This document shows, one piece after another, positions 10,277 through 22,800 of a DNA stretch of 64,000 nt (position 1 is the first letter of the stretch; every line of letters begins with the position of its first letter). This stretch comes from Cryptomeria japonica. Its lineage: Eukaryota > Streptophyta > Pinopsida > Cupressales > Cupressaceae. The stretch spans positions 478,910,157-478,974,156 of the forward strand of contig NC_081412.1 of assembly GCF_030272615.1 (NCBI RefSeq), given 5' to 3'. Under the pieces are notes generated by a model. It did no database searches and was not told where the DNA came from. It was given only the letters and a program-made list of their open reading frames with translations. The translations under genes were made by a program, and so were the position numbers.

Positions 10277-13200
10277 TGTTGCCTATTTTCATCACAACTC
10301 AAATGGGTAGAGTTGGAATTAATTCACATTCTACATATCTAAAAGGCGCACAATTTGTGTTTCATCATTATTGGCATTTTTAGTTTTATGCAAATACACA
10401 AAAAGAAGAATATTAAACATTTGCATAAATTCTGTATTTTGTATTCATAATGTAAAAATCAGAGTCCCACACAAGTCGTGGGATTAGCCTCATTTGATTC
10501 ATGATGCATGAAACAAGTAATGAATATATTTGATAAATGTAAATGGTATAGCTAACTGTAGTGAAAAAGACAGAAGGGAAGTGTTCCATCATTGCCTGTG
10601 CGATGATATCCAAACTTTTGTCTTCCTCTAGTTGAGGTTGAGTGTCTCTAGGAAAGAAGCTCCAGGTTCTCCATGTCCTGCAAAAAATGAATAAAAGAGA
10701 TAGGGTTAGAGAACAAATCTAAAAAAATGATCAAAAAAGTACAATTTGCACTTCTAAATCATAATTAGGCATATCACATACAGTCATCATAGGCATCCAT
10801 TAAGTGTTCAGTCATCAAGATTAGAAGGAAGAAAAAAAGAACAAAGTTCACCGAAGCTTTCAGCTTCATCATGTTTTTCTAACTTGTTTTTCACTATGCA
10901 AGTATAGGAGAAGTTATATTGTTGATTTCAGATTATGCATGTGGGATAAAATGGGCTCCCAAAAGGGTTGAGCCTAGCATGCAAGTCACCACTCACAGGG
11001 TGACATAAGTGATCCAAATAGAAAGAGCTACATTGTTGCATACATCGTCATTCAATGACAATAGGAACTGATCAACCAACAATAATACATGCAATAGAGG
11101 AGATGGCAGCCATATCAGAAAAATTCACTAATGCCATAATAGAGGTGATAACACAATACAACATTTCACTGTCAAAAAGCTACAAGAGAGCATAACTGCA
11201 ACTACAGGAGAATAAAAATACAGTCACATGACACTTTGCTATGATAATTTGGCATTCATGAATCATTATGAATAAAAATATGAAGGTGCATGGTGTCCAA
11301 AGACATACAGTGAGCTTCAGGCATCTATGGCAGAATAAAACTTTGTTGTTTGTAATTTTTTTCAGATCAATGTTCAAATTTAGAATGAGATCTATATCAT
11401 ACCATGTATTAGCTATGCACAGTATCAATGCCAAAATAATATGATAGTATTGTGGTTATTATGTGAGAAAATCAACAAATGGTTACAGTCAAGAAATCAG
11501 AAAAAAAAAAAAAAAAGAGTGATCAAGTGGTAACCCTTTTCTAGTTCCTAAAGCAAAAGGAAATCAAAATCACAATGCCTCGGCCATAGGGTTTGGACTG
11601 CAATGTATGTTGCTCAATCGAAGGAAAACAATGCAAGTTTGAGCCAAAAAATTGAAACTCTTCTTAGGGTTTTTTCGAAGAAACAAAATAATAACACAAA
11701 TATTTTCTTTCATAACAGATGAAGCCAGAAATCAAGAAAATACAGATCTATATGCATGTCGTGCCATTTGCACAATCATATTCTTAGAAAAGCACAAAGG
11801 AGACCGAAAATTATTGTATGTACAACTAAAAATAACACTAAAGGATGCAATGAGTAGGGTACCTGTCAAAAAGAGCTAGTAACTATTGTTAACTCGAGCA
11901 AACAACACCTTGCAACCTGTTTGAGCCCAAATAGCCAGCGAAACCTCTAGTTCTCCAAGCATGGCGACTAGGCTTGTCAATAAAGCTTCTAGAAAAGTAA
12001 ATGACCAAATGAATATGCTTTAGGGTTCGAAACCCTCTTTCATTGCTAAGTGATTTAATCACTTGATTTCTTTTAAAAAGAAAAGCATTTCATGCAATGC
12101 AAGTCGTGGGGTGACTCTAAAACCCTAAGTCTTTTAAGACTTAGTTCTTTATGTTAGATGTTGTTTATTTTGCATTGTATTTTATTACTTAATATATTAG
12201 TATTGGTAGCCAAATGTCAATATTAATATAAAAATTTAAAAAATAATTAGTATTAGTTACTTTAACACACATATATAGGGATATTTTTAATCTCTATATC
12301 CTTATATATTTATGTGAAAATAATTAACATTAGCATCTATTATAGGCACTTTGAGTTCAATTTTTAGCATGTAGACACAATAAAAATAAATAAATTGTAA
12401 AATAAATATCTAAGTTGGATAAATTATGAATCCACTTAGTGTTTATTATGAATGTATCTTAGATGTTTACTTCAAAATTCTTCCTAAAATGCATACATGC
12501 TAAAGATTGAAACTCATCATGAGGAGGAGTTATCACGCAGTTTGGGGTTGGATTTGAGCTTATAGTGGCTCTTGCATGAATTTTTCTCATGATTTGGAGG
12601 TGTTAGTGCTTTATTTTGAGTGCCACATGGGTCAACCTTCAGTTGACCAAAAGTTTGAGCTGAGTTACACACATTTTTGCATGATATGAAGCCTATTTTC
12701 ATGGCTTTTTATTTCTGCTCGTGGATCAGTTTTTGGAAAGATATTTTCAGTGGGAGTTCATCTTCAGTTGATTTGGAGTCAAATTTCCTTTGCCTTTTGG
12801 AAGGCTTTTTGTATAAAGTGGAAATTTTTTATCTTTTCTCACTAGTTCTGAATTAGTATTCTTGTGTTTTTTGTAGAGATTTCTTCTTGTAGCTCACATT
12901 TGCAGTTTATGACAGATTATTGAATAAAATCCTCAGCTTTTGCCTTATATATTTGAGTTCATCATTTTATGTATGATTGAGAGTTGTTTTTATTGTGTTA
13001 TTGATTAGTGTCCTTTAAAATTTTGTCTCATTCATAAAATCACAGGTTGTGCTTTGTGATTGATTAATTCTTCCGTTGACTGTGAAAGTTTTTCCTTTCC
13101 TTTCAACTTATTGAATTAAAGATTCTTTGCATGAATTATTTATGTGTTACGAAGAAGAGATTATTTTTTGTAAATTGGTGGTTTTAGGAGGCTTTTGTCA

Positions 13201-13429
13201 TTTTGAAATATCAAATTGGTGTATCACCTTAATTTAGTATTTGCAGATCCATTATAGGTTCATTTTTAGTTTATATCCCTTTTCCTGATTAAAGATATTC
13301 AAATGGAACCAGACCTGCATCTGGAGGTTAATTCTCATTATAGGCAACCCACTGGCCTAAGAATTATCCCATGTATCACTAGATTGCTTAAGCTTTCAAC
13401 TTCTGCATAACGGGTGCAATTTCGGTGCA
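10277..13429 (+). repeat. 5' LTR of element F (about 3,150 bp)
   Basis: It starts TGTTGCC at 10277. The end is taken at or just before GGTGCA (13424-13429) because the 3' copy matches up to GGTG. Contents are AT-rich and non-coding, with a T-rich stretch near the end. The following CACGCCCAGTGAGACC resembles a gypsy-type primer-binding region. Confidence 0.8.
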
Positions 13430-13641
13430 CGCCCAGTGAGACCGATTGAGCTATCTCAACTCATAAAAGTTCTATATTTACTATTGTTTCGGTGTGAGCA
13501 GCATTCATTCTAGCCTTTGGAGCCAAGATCTACACACACTTGGCGACTCTGAGCTCAATACCACTAGTTTCACAGACACAAAGTGCTGGTATGTTCCAAC
13601 AAAATTATTATTTCTAATTTGCAGCTTTTGAATGAACAAAG

Positions 13642-15016
13642 ATGTCAAGTTTTCATGGAAATACTTATTATTGCCCTCCATATCATGAAAATGTTATCAA
13701 TGAGTCCCCTTATCAGCCAAATTCCTTTACAACAATAGTAAACCAGCATACTCATCATGCTTACCAACAGCCTAACCAAGATCATAACCAGTCTCAAACA
13801 ACCCCTAACCAGCTTCAAAGTGAAGATTTTGGAGTTAGTGATATCAAAATTATATTACAAGGCTTCTCTGAACAAATGGATGAGATCAAGAACCAACATG
13901 AACATAATGAATTAGCTTTCCAAGATTATCTTAGTGAGAAGCAAGATGAATGGGCTCGTCAAGCTTATCTACATGAGCAAGAAGAGTTGGCTCGTCAAGA
14001 GTAATCTCATAATTGGTATCTAGTGGCATAATATAGGAGGCATGAAGAAAAACTTGCAAAGGAGATGGTTGTTCAAAAGGAGAAATACGAAGAGAGACTG
14101 GCAACTGAAAAGGGAGAATTGATGAAGATTTTTATTGACATATTACAAAAGGTAGAGTCACCATTAACTCCTTCTCCTTCATTGCAAAAATATATAGTTA
14201 AACAAGAAGATAGCCTAGCTAGTATCTTTCCAAGTTCATTTTTTGATAAAAGGATTCCTCAGTTTAATACTATGTGCTTCATGCAAAATAAGCTCATACC
14301 TAAACAAGTCCAACTTGCAATACCTCAAGAGTATCCTCTTGAAGAGCTTATTTGCCTTCCAATAACCCAAGAAGCTCCCCAAGTTGATCTAGCAAGTCCT
14401 ATTGTGTCCCTAGAATGTTGTCAGACTGACCATAGCAGGCTGGAACAACAAAGTTTAGAGCAAGAAAATGATCATCAAGATGAGGTTTTTTTTAATTTGT
14501 TTAATGAACTTTCATTTTTTGTTGAAGAAGAAGAAGTTGTACTATGTTTAATGCCAACGAATAAATAGGAGCAGCAAAATGAAGATCAAGAAAAAGAACA
14601 GTTTTTGGGATGATCTTGAGCTTTTTATTACAAATTTAGATGTCAATGAATCATTTGTTAAAGAAGTAAATCAGGGACAAGTTATTGAGAATGTAATAGT
14701 TGTTGATTCACATATTCAAATTGATTTATTTTTGGAGCTTCCTTTATTTGTTAGTAATGATGAAGAGAATTTGTGTGAACTAACAAATTTGGCAAGCTGT
14801 GATCAACAATATAATGGAAGCAAGATTGACAGGGTGTTGATCCATGAGAAAATAATTGAGGGAAACATTGTTGAGAAGTTTCAAGAAGTTGATATGGATG
14901 TAAGTATGTTTCAGATAGAGAAAGAAAAAGAGCATAATCAAGTTATAATTGAAAAAATTGAAGACATAGTTGTTATAGTAGAAACCAACATACAAAGACC
15001 AAAGTTGAGCATCTAA
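13642..15016 (+). pseudogene. element F internal reading frame, unknown (coiled coil, Gln/Glu-rich)
   Basis: I do not recognise this protein. It begins MSSFHGNTYYCPP and continues in one frame to 14568 with stops at 14002 and near 14029. After a shift near 14575 it continues in another frame to 15016, in all about 450 codons. The first 100 residues are rich in His, Gln, Asn and Pro. Then comes a charged heptad-like region (about 13850-14150, with NQHEHNELAFQDYLSEKQDEW and EKYEERLATEKGELMKIF) likely to form a coiled coil. The rest is acidic. There is no zinc knuckle and no catalytic motif. It could be a degenerate gag-like protein of the non-autonomous element; that is inference from its position just after the LTR. 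Confidence 0.55.
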
Positions 15017-15598
15017 AGAGGATGGCTAATCAGGTATCTTTTTATAGCAAAAGCTAAGCATGAAGCAACTGCTCAAGAAGGACAAATTGTAGTTGAAAAG
15101 GAGCATCTTTCACTCAACTACTCACAAGAGTAAGTTTATATTTACAATTAGCTAGAGGAGGTAGGTGAACTTGTCTTTGTTCTAAATGAAATATTGCAGC
15201 AGTTGGTTTAGAGCTTCTCATGTTTTCATCTCTTCTCAATTGCTCATCAACATGTAATAAATTCCAAATTAGGAAGAAAAGGCCGCTATTTCTAAAAACC
15301 AGTGAATGGTTTTGTGTGACCAAGTTTCATTATTGGTTAGGGTAGATTAGAGTAGGTCTTCAATTCAATATTTCTTATTCCTCTAAGTGCTCATACACAT
15401 GTTCGTGGTCTTTGTATTAGACAAGACCATCTATAGTTTCTCCGTTTTTTGTTCTATTTTGTTGTCATAGTGTAGAGCAGTTGAGTTTCAAGAAGTTTTA
15501 TTCAAAAGAGGACTGAGAATGACTTTGTAAGCCCAATGGATAAACTTTGACTGGTCTTTAGTGTTTAGCAGGAAAACACTCTGCAGAGGTCATCAATT
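15017..15598 (+). other. element F 3' internal non-coding stretch
   Basis: Between the last reading frame and the 3' LTR I see no coding signal. The bases before the LTR, CTCTGCAGAGGTCATCAATT, form only a weak purine tract, so the polypurine primer of this element is uncertain. Confidence 0.5.
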
Positions 15599-18500
15599 TG
15601 TTGCCTATTTTCATCAGAACTCAAATAGGTTGAGTTGAAATTCATTCACATTCTATAGATCTAAAAGGTACACAATTTGTGTTTCATCATTATTCCCATT
15701 TTTAGTTTTATACCAATACATAAAAAGAAGAATATTCAAAATTTGCATAAATTTTGTAGTTTGTATTCATAATGTAAAAATCAGAGTCCCACACAAGCCA
15801 TGGGATTAGCCTCATTTGATTCATGATGCATGAAATAAGTAATGAATACATTTGATAAATGTAAATGGTACAACTAACTGTAGTGAAAAAGACATAAGGG
15901 AAGTGTTCCATCATTGTCTGCGCGATGATATCCAAACTTTTGTCTTCCTCTAGTTGTGGTTGATCATCTCTAGGAAAACAACTTTAGGTTCTCCATGTCC
16001 TACAAAAAATGAATAAAATAGATAGGGGTAGAGAAAAAATCTAAACAATGATGAAACAAGTGCAATCTACACTTCTACATCACAGTTAGGCATATCACAT
16101 ACAGTCATCATAGGCATCCATTAAGTGTTCAGTCATCAAGATCAGAAGGAAGAAGAAAAGCACAAATTTCACTGAATCTTTCAGCTTCATCATGTTTTGC
16201 TAACTTGTTTGTTCACTGTGCAGGTATAGGAGAAGTCTTATTGCTAATTTCAGATTATGCATGTGGGATAAAATGGGCTCCCACAAGGGTTGAGTCTAGC
16301 GTGCAAGTCACCACTCATAAGGTGACATAAGTGATCCAAACAGAAAGAGCTACATTGTTGCATACATTGTCATTCAATGACAATGGGAACTAAGCATCCA
16401 ACAACAATACATGCAAAAGAGGAGATGGCAGCCATATCAGAAAAATTCACTAATTCCATAATAGAGGTGATAACACAATACAACATGTCACTGTGAAAAA
16501 GCTATAGGAGAGCATAACTGTAGCTACAGAAGAATAAAAATATAGTCACATGACACTTTGCTATGATAGTGTGACATTCATGAATCATTATGAATAAAAA
16601 TACGAAGGTTCATGGTATCTAAAGACATACAATGAGCTTCAGGCATCTATGGTAGAATAAAACTTTGTTGTTTGCAATCAATTTTAGATTAATGTTCAAA
16701 TTCAGAATGAGATCTATATCATGTCATGTATCAACTATGCAAGGTATCAATGCCAGAATAATGTGACAGTGTTGTTGTTACAATATTGTTGTTATTATGT
16801 GAGAAAATCAACAAATGGTTACAGCCGAGAAAGCAACGACAAAACAGGGATCAAGTAGTAACCCTTTTCGAGTTCCTAAAGCAAAATGAAATCAAAATCA
16901 CAGTGCCTTGGTCATAGGGTTTGGACTACAATGTATGTTGCTCAATCATAGAAAAATAATGCAAGTTCGAGCCAAAAATCTGAAACTCTTCTTAGGGTTT
17001 TTTCAAAGAAACAAAATAATAACATAAATCTTTTCTTTCATAACAGAGGAACCCAGAAATCAAGAAAATACATATCTATATGCATGTCATTCCATTTGCA
17101 TAGTCATATTCTCAGAAAAGCACAAAGGAGACCAAAAATCATTGCATGTATAGCTAAAAATAACACTAAAGGATGCAATGACTAGGGTACCTGTCAAAAA
17201 GAGCAAGTAACTATTGTTAGCTCCAATAGACAACACCATGCAACCTGTTCGAGCCCAAACAGGCAGTGAAACCTCTAGTTCTCCAAGCACGGCGGCTAGT
17301 CTTCTCAACGAAGCTTCTAGAAAAGAAAATGACCAAATGAATATGATTTAGGGTTCGAAACCCTCTTTCATTGCTAAGTGATTTAATCATTTAATTTCTT
17401 TTAAAAATAAAAGCATTTCATGCAACGCAAGTCGTGGGGTGGCTCTAAAACCCTAAGTCTTTTAAGACAATTCTTTATGTTAGATGTTTATTTTGCATTG
17501 TATATTATTACTTAATATATTAGTATTGGTAGCCAAATGTCAATATTAATATAATAATTAATAATAATTAGTATTAGTTACTTTTACACACATATCTAGG
17601 GATATTTTGAATCTCTATATCCTTATATATTTATGTGAAAATAGTTAACATTAGCATCTATTATAGGCACTCTGACTTCAATTTTTAGCATGTAGACACA
17701 ACATAAAAAAAAATTGTAAAATAAATATCTAAGTTGGATAAATTATGAATCCACTTAGTGTTTATTATGAATGTGTCTTTGATATTTACTTCAAAATTCT
17801 TTTTAAAATGCATACATGCTAAAGATTGAAATTCATCATGAGGAGTTATCATGCAGTTTGGGGTCGGATTTGAGATTATGGTGGCTTTTGCATGATTTTT
17901 TCTCATGATTTGGAGGTGTTAGTGCTTGAGTTTGAGTGCCACATGGGTCAACCTTTAGTTGACCAAAAGTTTGAGCTGAGTTACACACATTTTTGCATGA
18001 TTTGAAGCCTATTTTCATGGCTTTTTATTTCTACTCGTGGATGAGTTTTTGGGGATATCTTTTAAGTGGGATTTCATCTTCAGTTGATTTGGAGTCATAT
18101 TTCCTTTATCTTTTGGAAGGCTTTTTGTATAAAGTGGAAAATTTTTATCTTTTCTCACTAGTTCTGGATTATTATTCTCATGTTTTTTGTAGCAAATTCC
18201 TCTTGTAGCTCACATTCGTAGTTTTCAACAGATTATTGAATAAAATCCTCATCTTTTGCCTTATATTTCTGAGTTCATCATTTTATGTATGATTGAGAGT
18301 TTTTTTTATTGTGTTATTGATTAATGACCTTTAAAATTTTCTCATTCATAAAATCACATGTTGTGCTTTGTGATTGATTAATTCTTTTGTTGATTGTGAA
18401 AGTTTTTCCTTTCCTTTCAAGTGAATTATTTATGTGTTATGAAGAAGAGATTATTTTGTGTAATTTGGTGATTTTAGGAGGCTTTTGTCATTTTGAAATA

Positions 18501-18723
18501 TCATATTGATGTATCACCTTAATTTAGTATTTGCATATCCATTATAGGTTCATTTTTAGTTTCTATCCCTTTTCTTGATTAAAGATATTCAAAGGGACCC
18601 AGCCCTGCATCTGGAGGTTAATTCTCGTTATAGGCAACCCACAGGCTTGAGAATTATCCCATGTATCATCAGATTGCTTAAGCATACAACTTTTATATAA
18701 TGGGTTCAATTTCGGTGATAATA
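15599..18723 (+). repeat. 3' LTR of element F
   Basis: It begins TGTTGCCTATTTTCATCAG and matches the 5' copy to TTTCGGTG at 18717. Six further bases (ATAATA) precede the GGAAG duplication. The sequence GATAATAGGAAG at the right end resembles GATTATTGGAAG on the left (10 of 12), so the duplication may be longer than 5 bp or the LTR terminus may have been remodelled. Confidence 0.82.
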
Positions 18724-19700
18724 GGAAGATCACTAAGAATGTCTATGTTGTTCCTCAGAATGGACCATCCACTCCCGACGAGGTTGAGGAAGTAGAATAT
18801 AACATCATAGTGAAAGAAGCATTGCTTAGTTCCTTGCCTGATTCTAAAATGACAAATGTTATGGGACTTCAAACTGCACATGAGATCTAGGAGAAGCTTG
18901 AGATCCTATATGAAGGTGATAGTCAAGTGAAAGTTGCTAAGTTGTAGAGTTTTAAAGGGAAGTACGAGACATTGAAGATGGGAGATGATGAGAACATACA
19001 TTTTTTACATGGCTAAGGTGAATGAACGTGTCCTTGGTATCAGGTGTGTCAGTGGAAAGATTGAGGAAGATGAGATTGTTGCTAAGGTGCTAATATCTTT
19101 GCCTCCTTCTTATAAACATAAGGTTGCTGCTATTGATGAGATCCAGAGTGTGACTACAGTAACAAGGGATGTGTTGGTTGGAAAACTTGCTATATTTGAG
19201 CTGAGTGAATTTGGAGAATCGCATGGAAAGTCTGAGACTTCATTTAGAGAATCAACATCTATATCTGGTAAGCAAAAATATGATCCTGATGAGTGGAGGA
19301 TATCCATATATGAAAGAGAAAGAAGAGAAATAGTAGAGAAAGAAAGAGAGCTTTATGAGCTTGAAGCATTGATTGCATGGAGATTTCCTAAAGGTGTCGA
19401 TAAGTATGATGGAAATTTTCCCTTGAAATGTTTTTCTTGTAATAAGATAGGACATTTTGCTTCTAGATGCCCAAAGAGAATGGCTAAGTATGACAGACAT
19501 GATAAGTTTGATAAGCATGATAGGAATGATAGCTATGAGAAGCATGAGAAGTATGATAAGGCTTACAAGTCTAACTGAAATTTTAGGAACCAAAAGAACT
19601 CTTATTATGCTACAGATGAAGGTGTTACAGATGATGAGTCAGAAGGAGATGAAGTTGTGATTATTACCATTAAAGAAGATAGACATGTACCTATTGATTC
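18724..19700 (+). pseudogene. copia B gag, main part with zinc knuckle
   Basis: Resumes the gag interrupted at 10276. The central UBN2-type region includes EALLSSLPDSKMTNVMGLQTAHE (about 18815-18885), with stops at 18886 and near 18945 where the family has Trp and Gln. A frame change follows near 18990. From 18985 one frame continues to 19578 with the C-terminal part and a CCHC zinc knuckle CFSCNKIGHFASRC (about 19429-19470), which would bind element RNA. Beyond it lies a degenerate His/Asp/Lys-rich repeat (DKHDRNDSYEKHEKYDK). Confidence 0.85.
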
Positions 19701-20128
19701 GCTAGTTGTTTTGTTGAGGAGAAAGCTTTGGCTGCTAAGGTAGAAGAAAAGGGTGAATGGGTGATTGACATCGGTTGTTCACATCATATGACCGTTGATA
19801 AAAGAAAATTTGTAAGCATGGAAAGGTATGATGGTGGAATAGTTAGATTTGGAGATGACAAAGCCTGTGTAATCCATGGGAAAGGATCTATTTATTTTGA
19901 TGGTAAGAATAACATTGATGATGTCTTGTATGTTGAAGGTTTGAAGTATAATCTTTTGAGTGTTGAACAGATGGTTGATAAGGGTTATGATCTACAATTC
20001 AAGGATGGTAAATGCAAGATCTTCAATACCTTCAGTATAAAGATTGCATCCAGAACTAAGACTGAAGGTAACATTTTTCATTTGAATGTTGGTGAAAAAA
20101 GTTGTTTGATTGCTAAAATAGATGAGAG
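19701..20128 (+). pseudogene. copia B protease and start of GAG-pre-integrase
   Basis: The copia protease block reads WVIDIGCSHHMT at about 19759-19794. The catalytic triad of the family is Asp-Ser/Thr-Gly and here it is Asp-Ile-Gly, an inactivating change. The following stretch, FGDDKACVIHGKGSIYF and DDVLYVEGLKYNLLSVEQM, is the usual copia continuation. The frame differs from that of the zinc knuckle. The sequence stops at IDES, where insertion G begins, and resumes at 21631. Confidence 0.85.
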
Positions 20129-21630
20129 TGTTGGCATTATAACAAACAAGGGGAGATTGTTGGCATTTCAATAAGGATATTGAGAAGGTTGTTGATGATT
20201 ATGGATATAACTGATTAAGGATGTTTACTATCTTAATATTATTATTTTGTCATTGATGTCAAGAAATTGATTTTCTAATTCAATATAATGTTGCCATATC
20301 TCAAGAAGTATGATTTGGTGAGTATAAAGATGTCGGTAAAAGACACATAAAGAATATGATGAATAAGGGGAGAAATAAGTTATTCAATGGGCAACTATTA
20401 CTGAGTTAGACAATGATGAGATCATGATGTTTAGATTGTTTTGATATCATACATATGTTATTGATTGTAAGTTTAATACTATACTATGTTACCGAGCAAA
20501 GAACCTAGTCGGTAAACCCTAAGGTTATCGCTATCGGTTAATGAAGGCAGAATATCTATCGAGTGAAGTTTAGTATTTACTAAGTTGCAACTGAGTAATA
20601 ACAGAATGCATTGAATGAATAAAAGCATTATTTAATGAAGGAAGCTGATGAGCTGGTTATGATTAAATGATTGGTATGTCATGCATGAAGTTTGTTAAAG
20701 AATCTATGGCAAAGGAAAATCGGCAGGAAGATCTACAGCTCAGATTGAACCGCAATACCTTAGCACAAGTTCCAAGAAATGTATGCAAGTTCCAAGGTGG
20801 GGTAAAACATTTTCAGATCGAAGGATACATTGAACCTGGTCAAGTTTGAAGATCTGATGGCTATGATTGATCATGGGATATGTGATCAAGGAGATTAAGC
20901 GGTTGGCAAATTGTTTATAAATAAGGAACTGTTGATAAACAATGTATGCAGGCAAGTGTATGCACAAGGATGCTACATAGTGATTACTGAGCACTGAAGC
21001 TTGAAGATGTGTTTGAATAATAGAGTATAGAGCCCAGTAGATGGACAAGATAAGTCCTATGACTAAATTGTATTGAGCAAATAAGAATCTGCTTTAGCAT
21101 TTTAGATGTGGAGTTACAGATAGATTTTTATTACTGTTATTTTGTAAAGTGACAGAAAATCTCTTAACCAAGTGGACTTAACAATCTTATTTGTAAAACC
21201 CTCTAGCAAGGTGACATTCTGATTGAGTGTTTGAAATCCTTTAACAAGGTCACTTCTAACAAGGTGAAGATCCTAACAGATCTGAGGGAAATCCCTTAAC
21301 CAGGTCACATCTAGCAATGTGTTTGTAATCTTTAACAGGATTTGCTTTTAACCGAGCATACTCTAGAAGAGTATATTTCTTAGTGGGTCCGAAATCCCAC
21401 AGTGGTTTTTCCCTATTTGGGTTTCCACATTAAATCTGGTGTTATGAGTGTTATGATGTTTATATGCTTATGAGTTTGCATGTTTAGCAGTTTTGGTTAT
21501 ATTACTGAAGTATATATTACCGAGGTTGAATCTGTTGTTTTTATGGAAGATTAAGTTTGTATGATTCACCCCCCCCCCCTCATCTTGTTAGCTTGGCATC
21601 TGTACTTAACATTAAGTATCAAAACTATTA
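20129..21630 (+). mobile_element. insertion G: single copia LTR with PPT-side and PBS-side stubs
   Basis: An insert of 1,502 bp between duplicated GAGAG (20124-20128, 21631-21635). Removing it restores the copia frame across the GAG-pre-integrase block. It is not a plain solo LTR. A 29-nt stub (20129-20157) that looks like the end of a copia interior with polypurine tract CAAGGGGAGA comes first. Then comes an LTR of 1,454 bp (20158-21611, TGTTGGCATTTC...ACTTAACA), and last a 19-nt stub whose TTAAGTATCAAAAC resembles the TTGGTATCAGAGC primer site with G-to-A changes. A TATA box (TTATAAATA, about 20915-20923) is present in the LTR. Confidence 0.8.
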
Positions 21631-22800
21631 GAGAGTTGGTTGTGACATAGAAGAATGTGTCATGTAAACTTTGATTCATTGATTAAGATCAGTTCTGCAC
21701 AAGCTATTAGAGATTTGCCTAAGATTGTCAGACCTGTTAATCCGATATGTAAGGAATATCAGTTGGGTAAGAAAACAAGGATTTCTTTCAAGCATAAACG
21801 GTATGCATCTAATGTATTGTTGGATCTTGTGCATACTGACCTATGTGGACCTACAAATATCAGAAGTGTGCAGGGTGGTAGATACGTTATGTTGCTAATT
21901 GATGATTATTCTAGGATGATGTGGGTTGTCTTTTTGAAGGAAAAATCAAAAGCATTTGATAAATTCAAGATATTCAAAGATAAAGTTGAAACTGAGTCCG
22001 GATTGAAGATGAAGTGTCTGAGATCTGATAGAGGTGGAGAATTTTGTTCCAGTGAGTTCAATTCATTCTGTGAGATGCATGGAATTAGAAGACAACTATC
22101 TGCTCCTAGAACCCCACAACAGAATGGAGTTGTTGAGAGAAAGAACCGTATTATTTTGGATGCTATAAGAACTATGTTGATTGAAGGAAATGTTCTGAAG
22201 GTCTATTGGAGAGAAGCTATTAGCACTACAGTCTATACATTCAATAAAGTTCATATCAAAAGTGATACCGGTAAGACCCCTTATGAGCTTTAATTTGGTC
22301 ATGTTCCTACTGTGAAATATTTCAAAGTTTTTGGTAGCAAATGTTATATCAAGAGAAATGAGGATATTGGAAAGTTTTATGCTAGAAGTGATGAAGGTAT
22401 CTTTTTGGGATATTCTACAAAGAGAAAATCCTACTGGTGCTATAATAAGAGACCGAGAGAGATAGTTGAGAGTGTGAATGTGAAGGTGGATGACAACCTT
22501 GGAAAGTAGATCAGAGCTTATGATGATGGTCAACATGTTGTCTTAGATCCTACTCAGCCTGAAGAGCCTAAGTAGAATGATCTAGTAGAGACTGTTAACC
22601 TGAATGTTGTTGCTACTAGTGATGATGTGCAGGAACTTGATGATTAGAACAAACATAAGACTCCAAGGTATGTTAAATTGAATCATTCTAAAAATCCGAT
22701 TATTGGTGATAAGAATAAACATGTGATGACTAGAAGAAGGTTAGCTGCAAAAGAAGTATGTTTGATTTCTAAAATTGAACCTAAAGATGTTGTTGAAGCC
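21631..22800 (+). pseudogene. copia B integrase (GAG-pre and rve core)
   Basis: Integrase inserts element cDNA into chromosomes. The N-terminal part HRRMCHVNFDSL (about 21647-21680) has the expected His-Cys pattern, with the preceding Trp codon now TGA. The core follows: LVHTDLCGPTN with the first Asp (about 21827-21860), DDYSRMMWVVF, the second Asp in RSDRGGEFCSSEF (about 22021-22060), and PQQNGVVERKNR with the Glu (about 22108-22145). All three acidic residues are visible. Stops lie at 22291, 22507, 22573, 22645 and 22816. The C-terminal end is less certain. Confidence 0.9.

Larger units (their letters stand above)
10277..18723 (+). mobile_element. LARD-like element F: two 3.1-kb LTRs, pol-less interior
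   Basis: Two copies of a 3.1-kb sequence flank a 2.2-kb interior with no recognisable protease, RT or integrase. Both copies begin TGTTGCCTATTTTCATCA. The flanks carry GGAAG (10272-10276 and 18724-18728), and the host copia gag reads through in frame when one GGAAG and the insert are ignored. Such large non-autonomous elements depend on enzymes from other LTR elements. The right end is odd: after ...TTTCGGTG it has ATAATA before the duplication, whereas the 5' copy continues CACGCCCAGTGAG. Copies differ by about 10 percent in their first 175 bp by eye. Strand is set by the interior reading frame and the PBS side. Confidence 0.85.

Noticed and set aside
12517-12702. Frames shared between 12517-12702 and 17836-18018
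   Set aside because: They are the same stretch of the two F LTRs, so the repetition is explained by the LTRs and not by a conserved protein.
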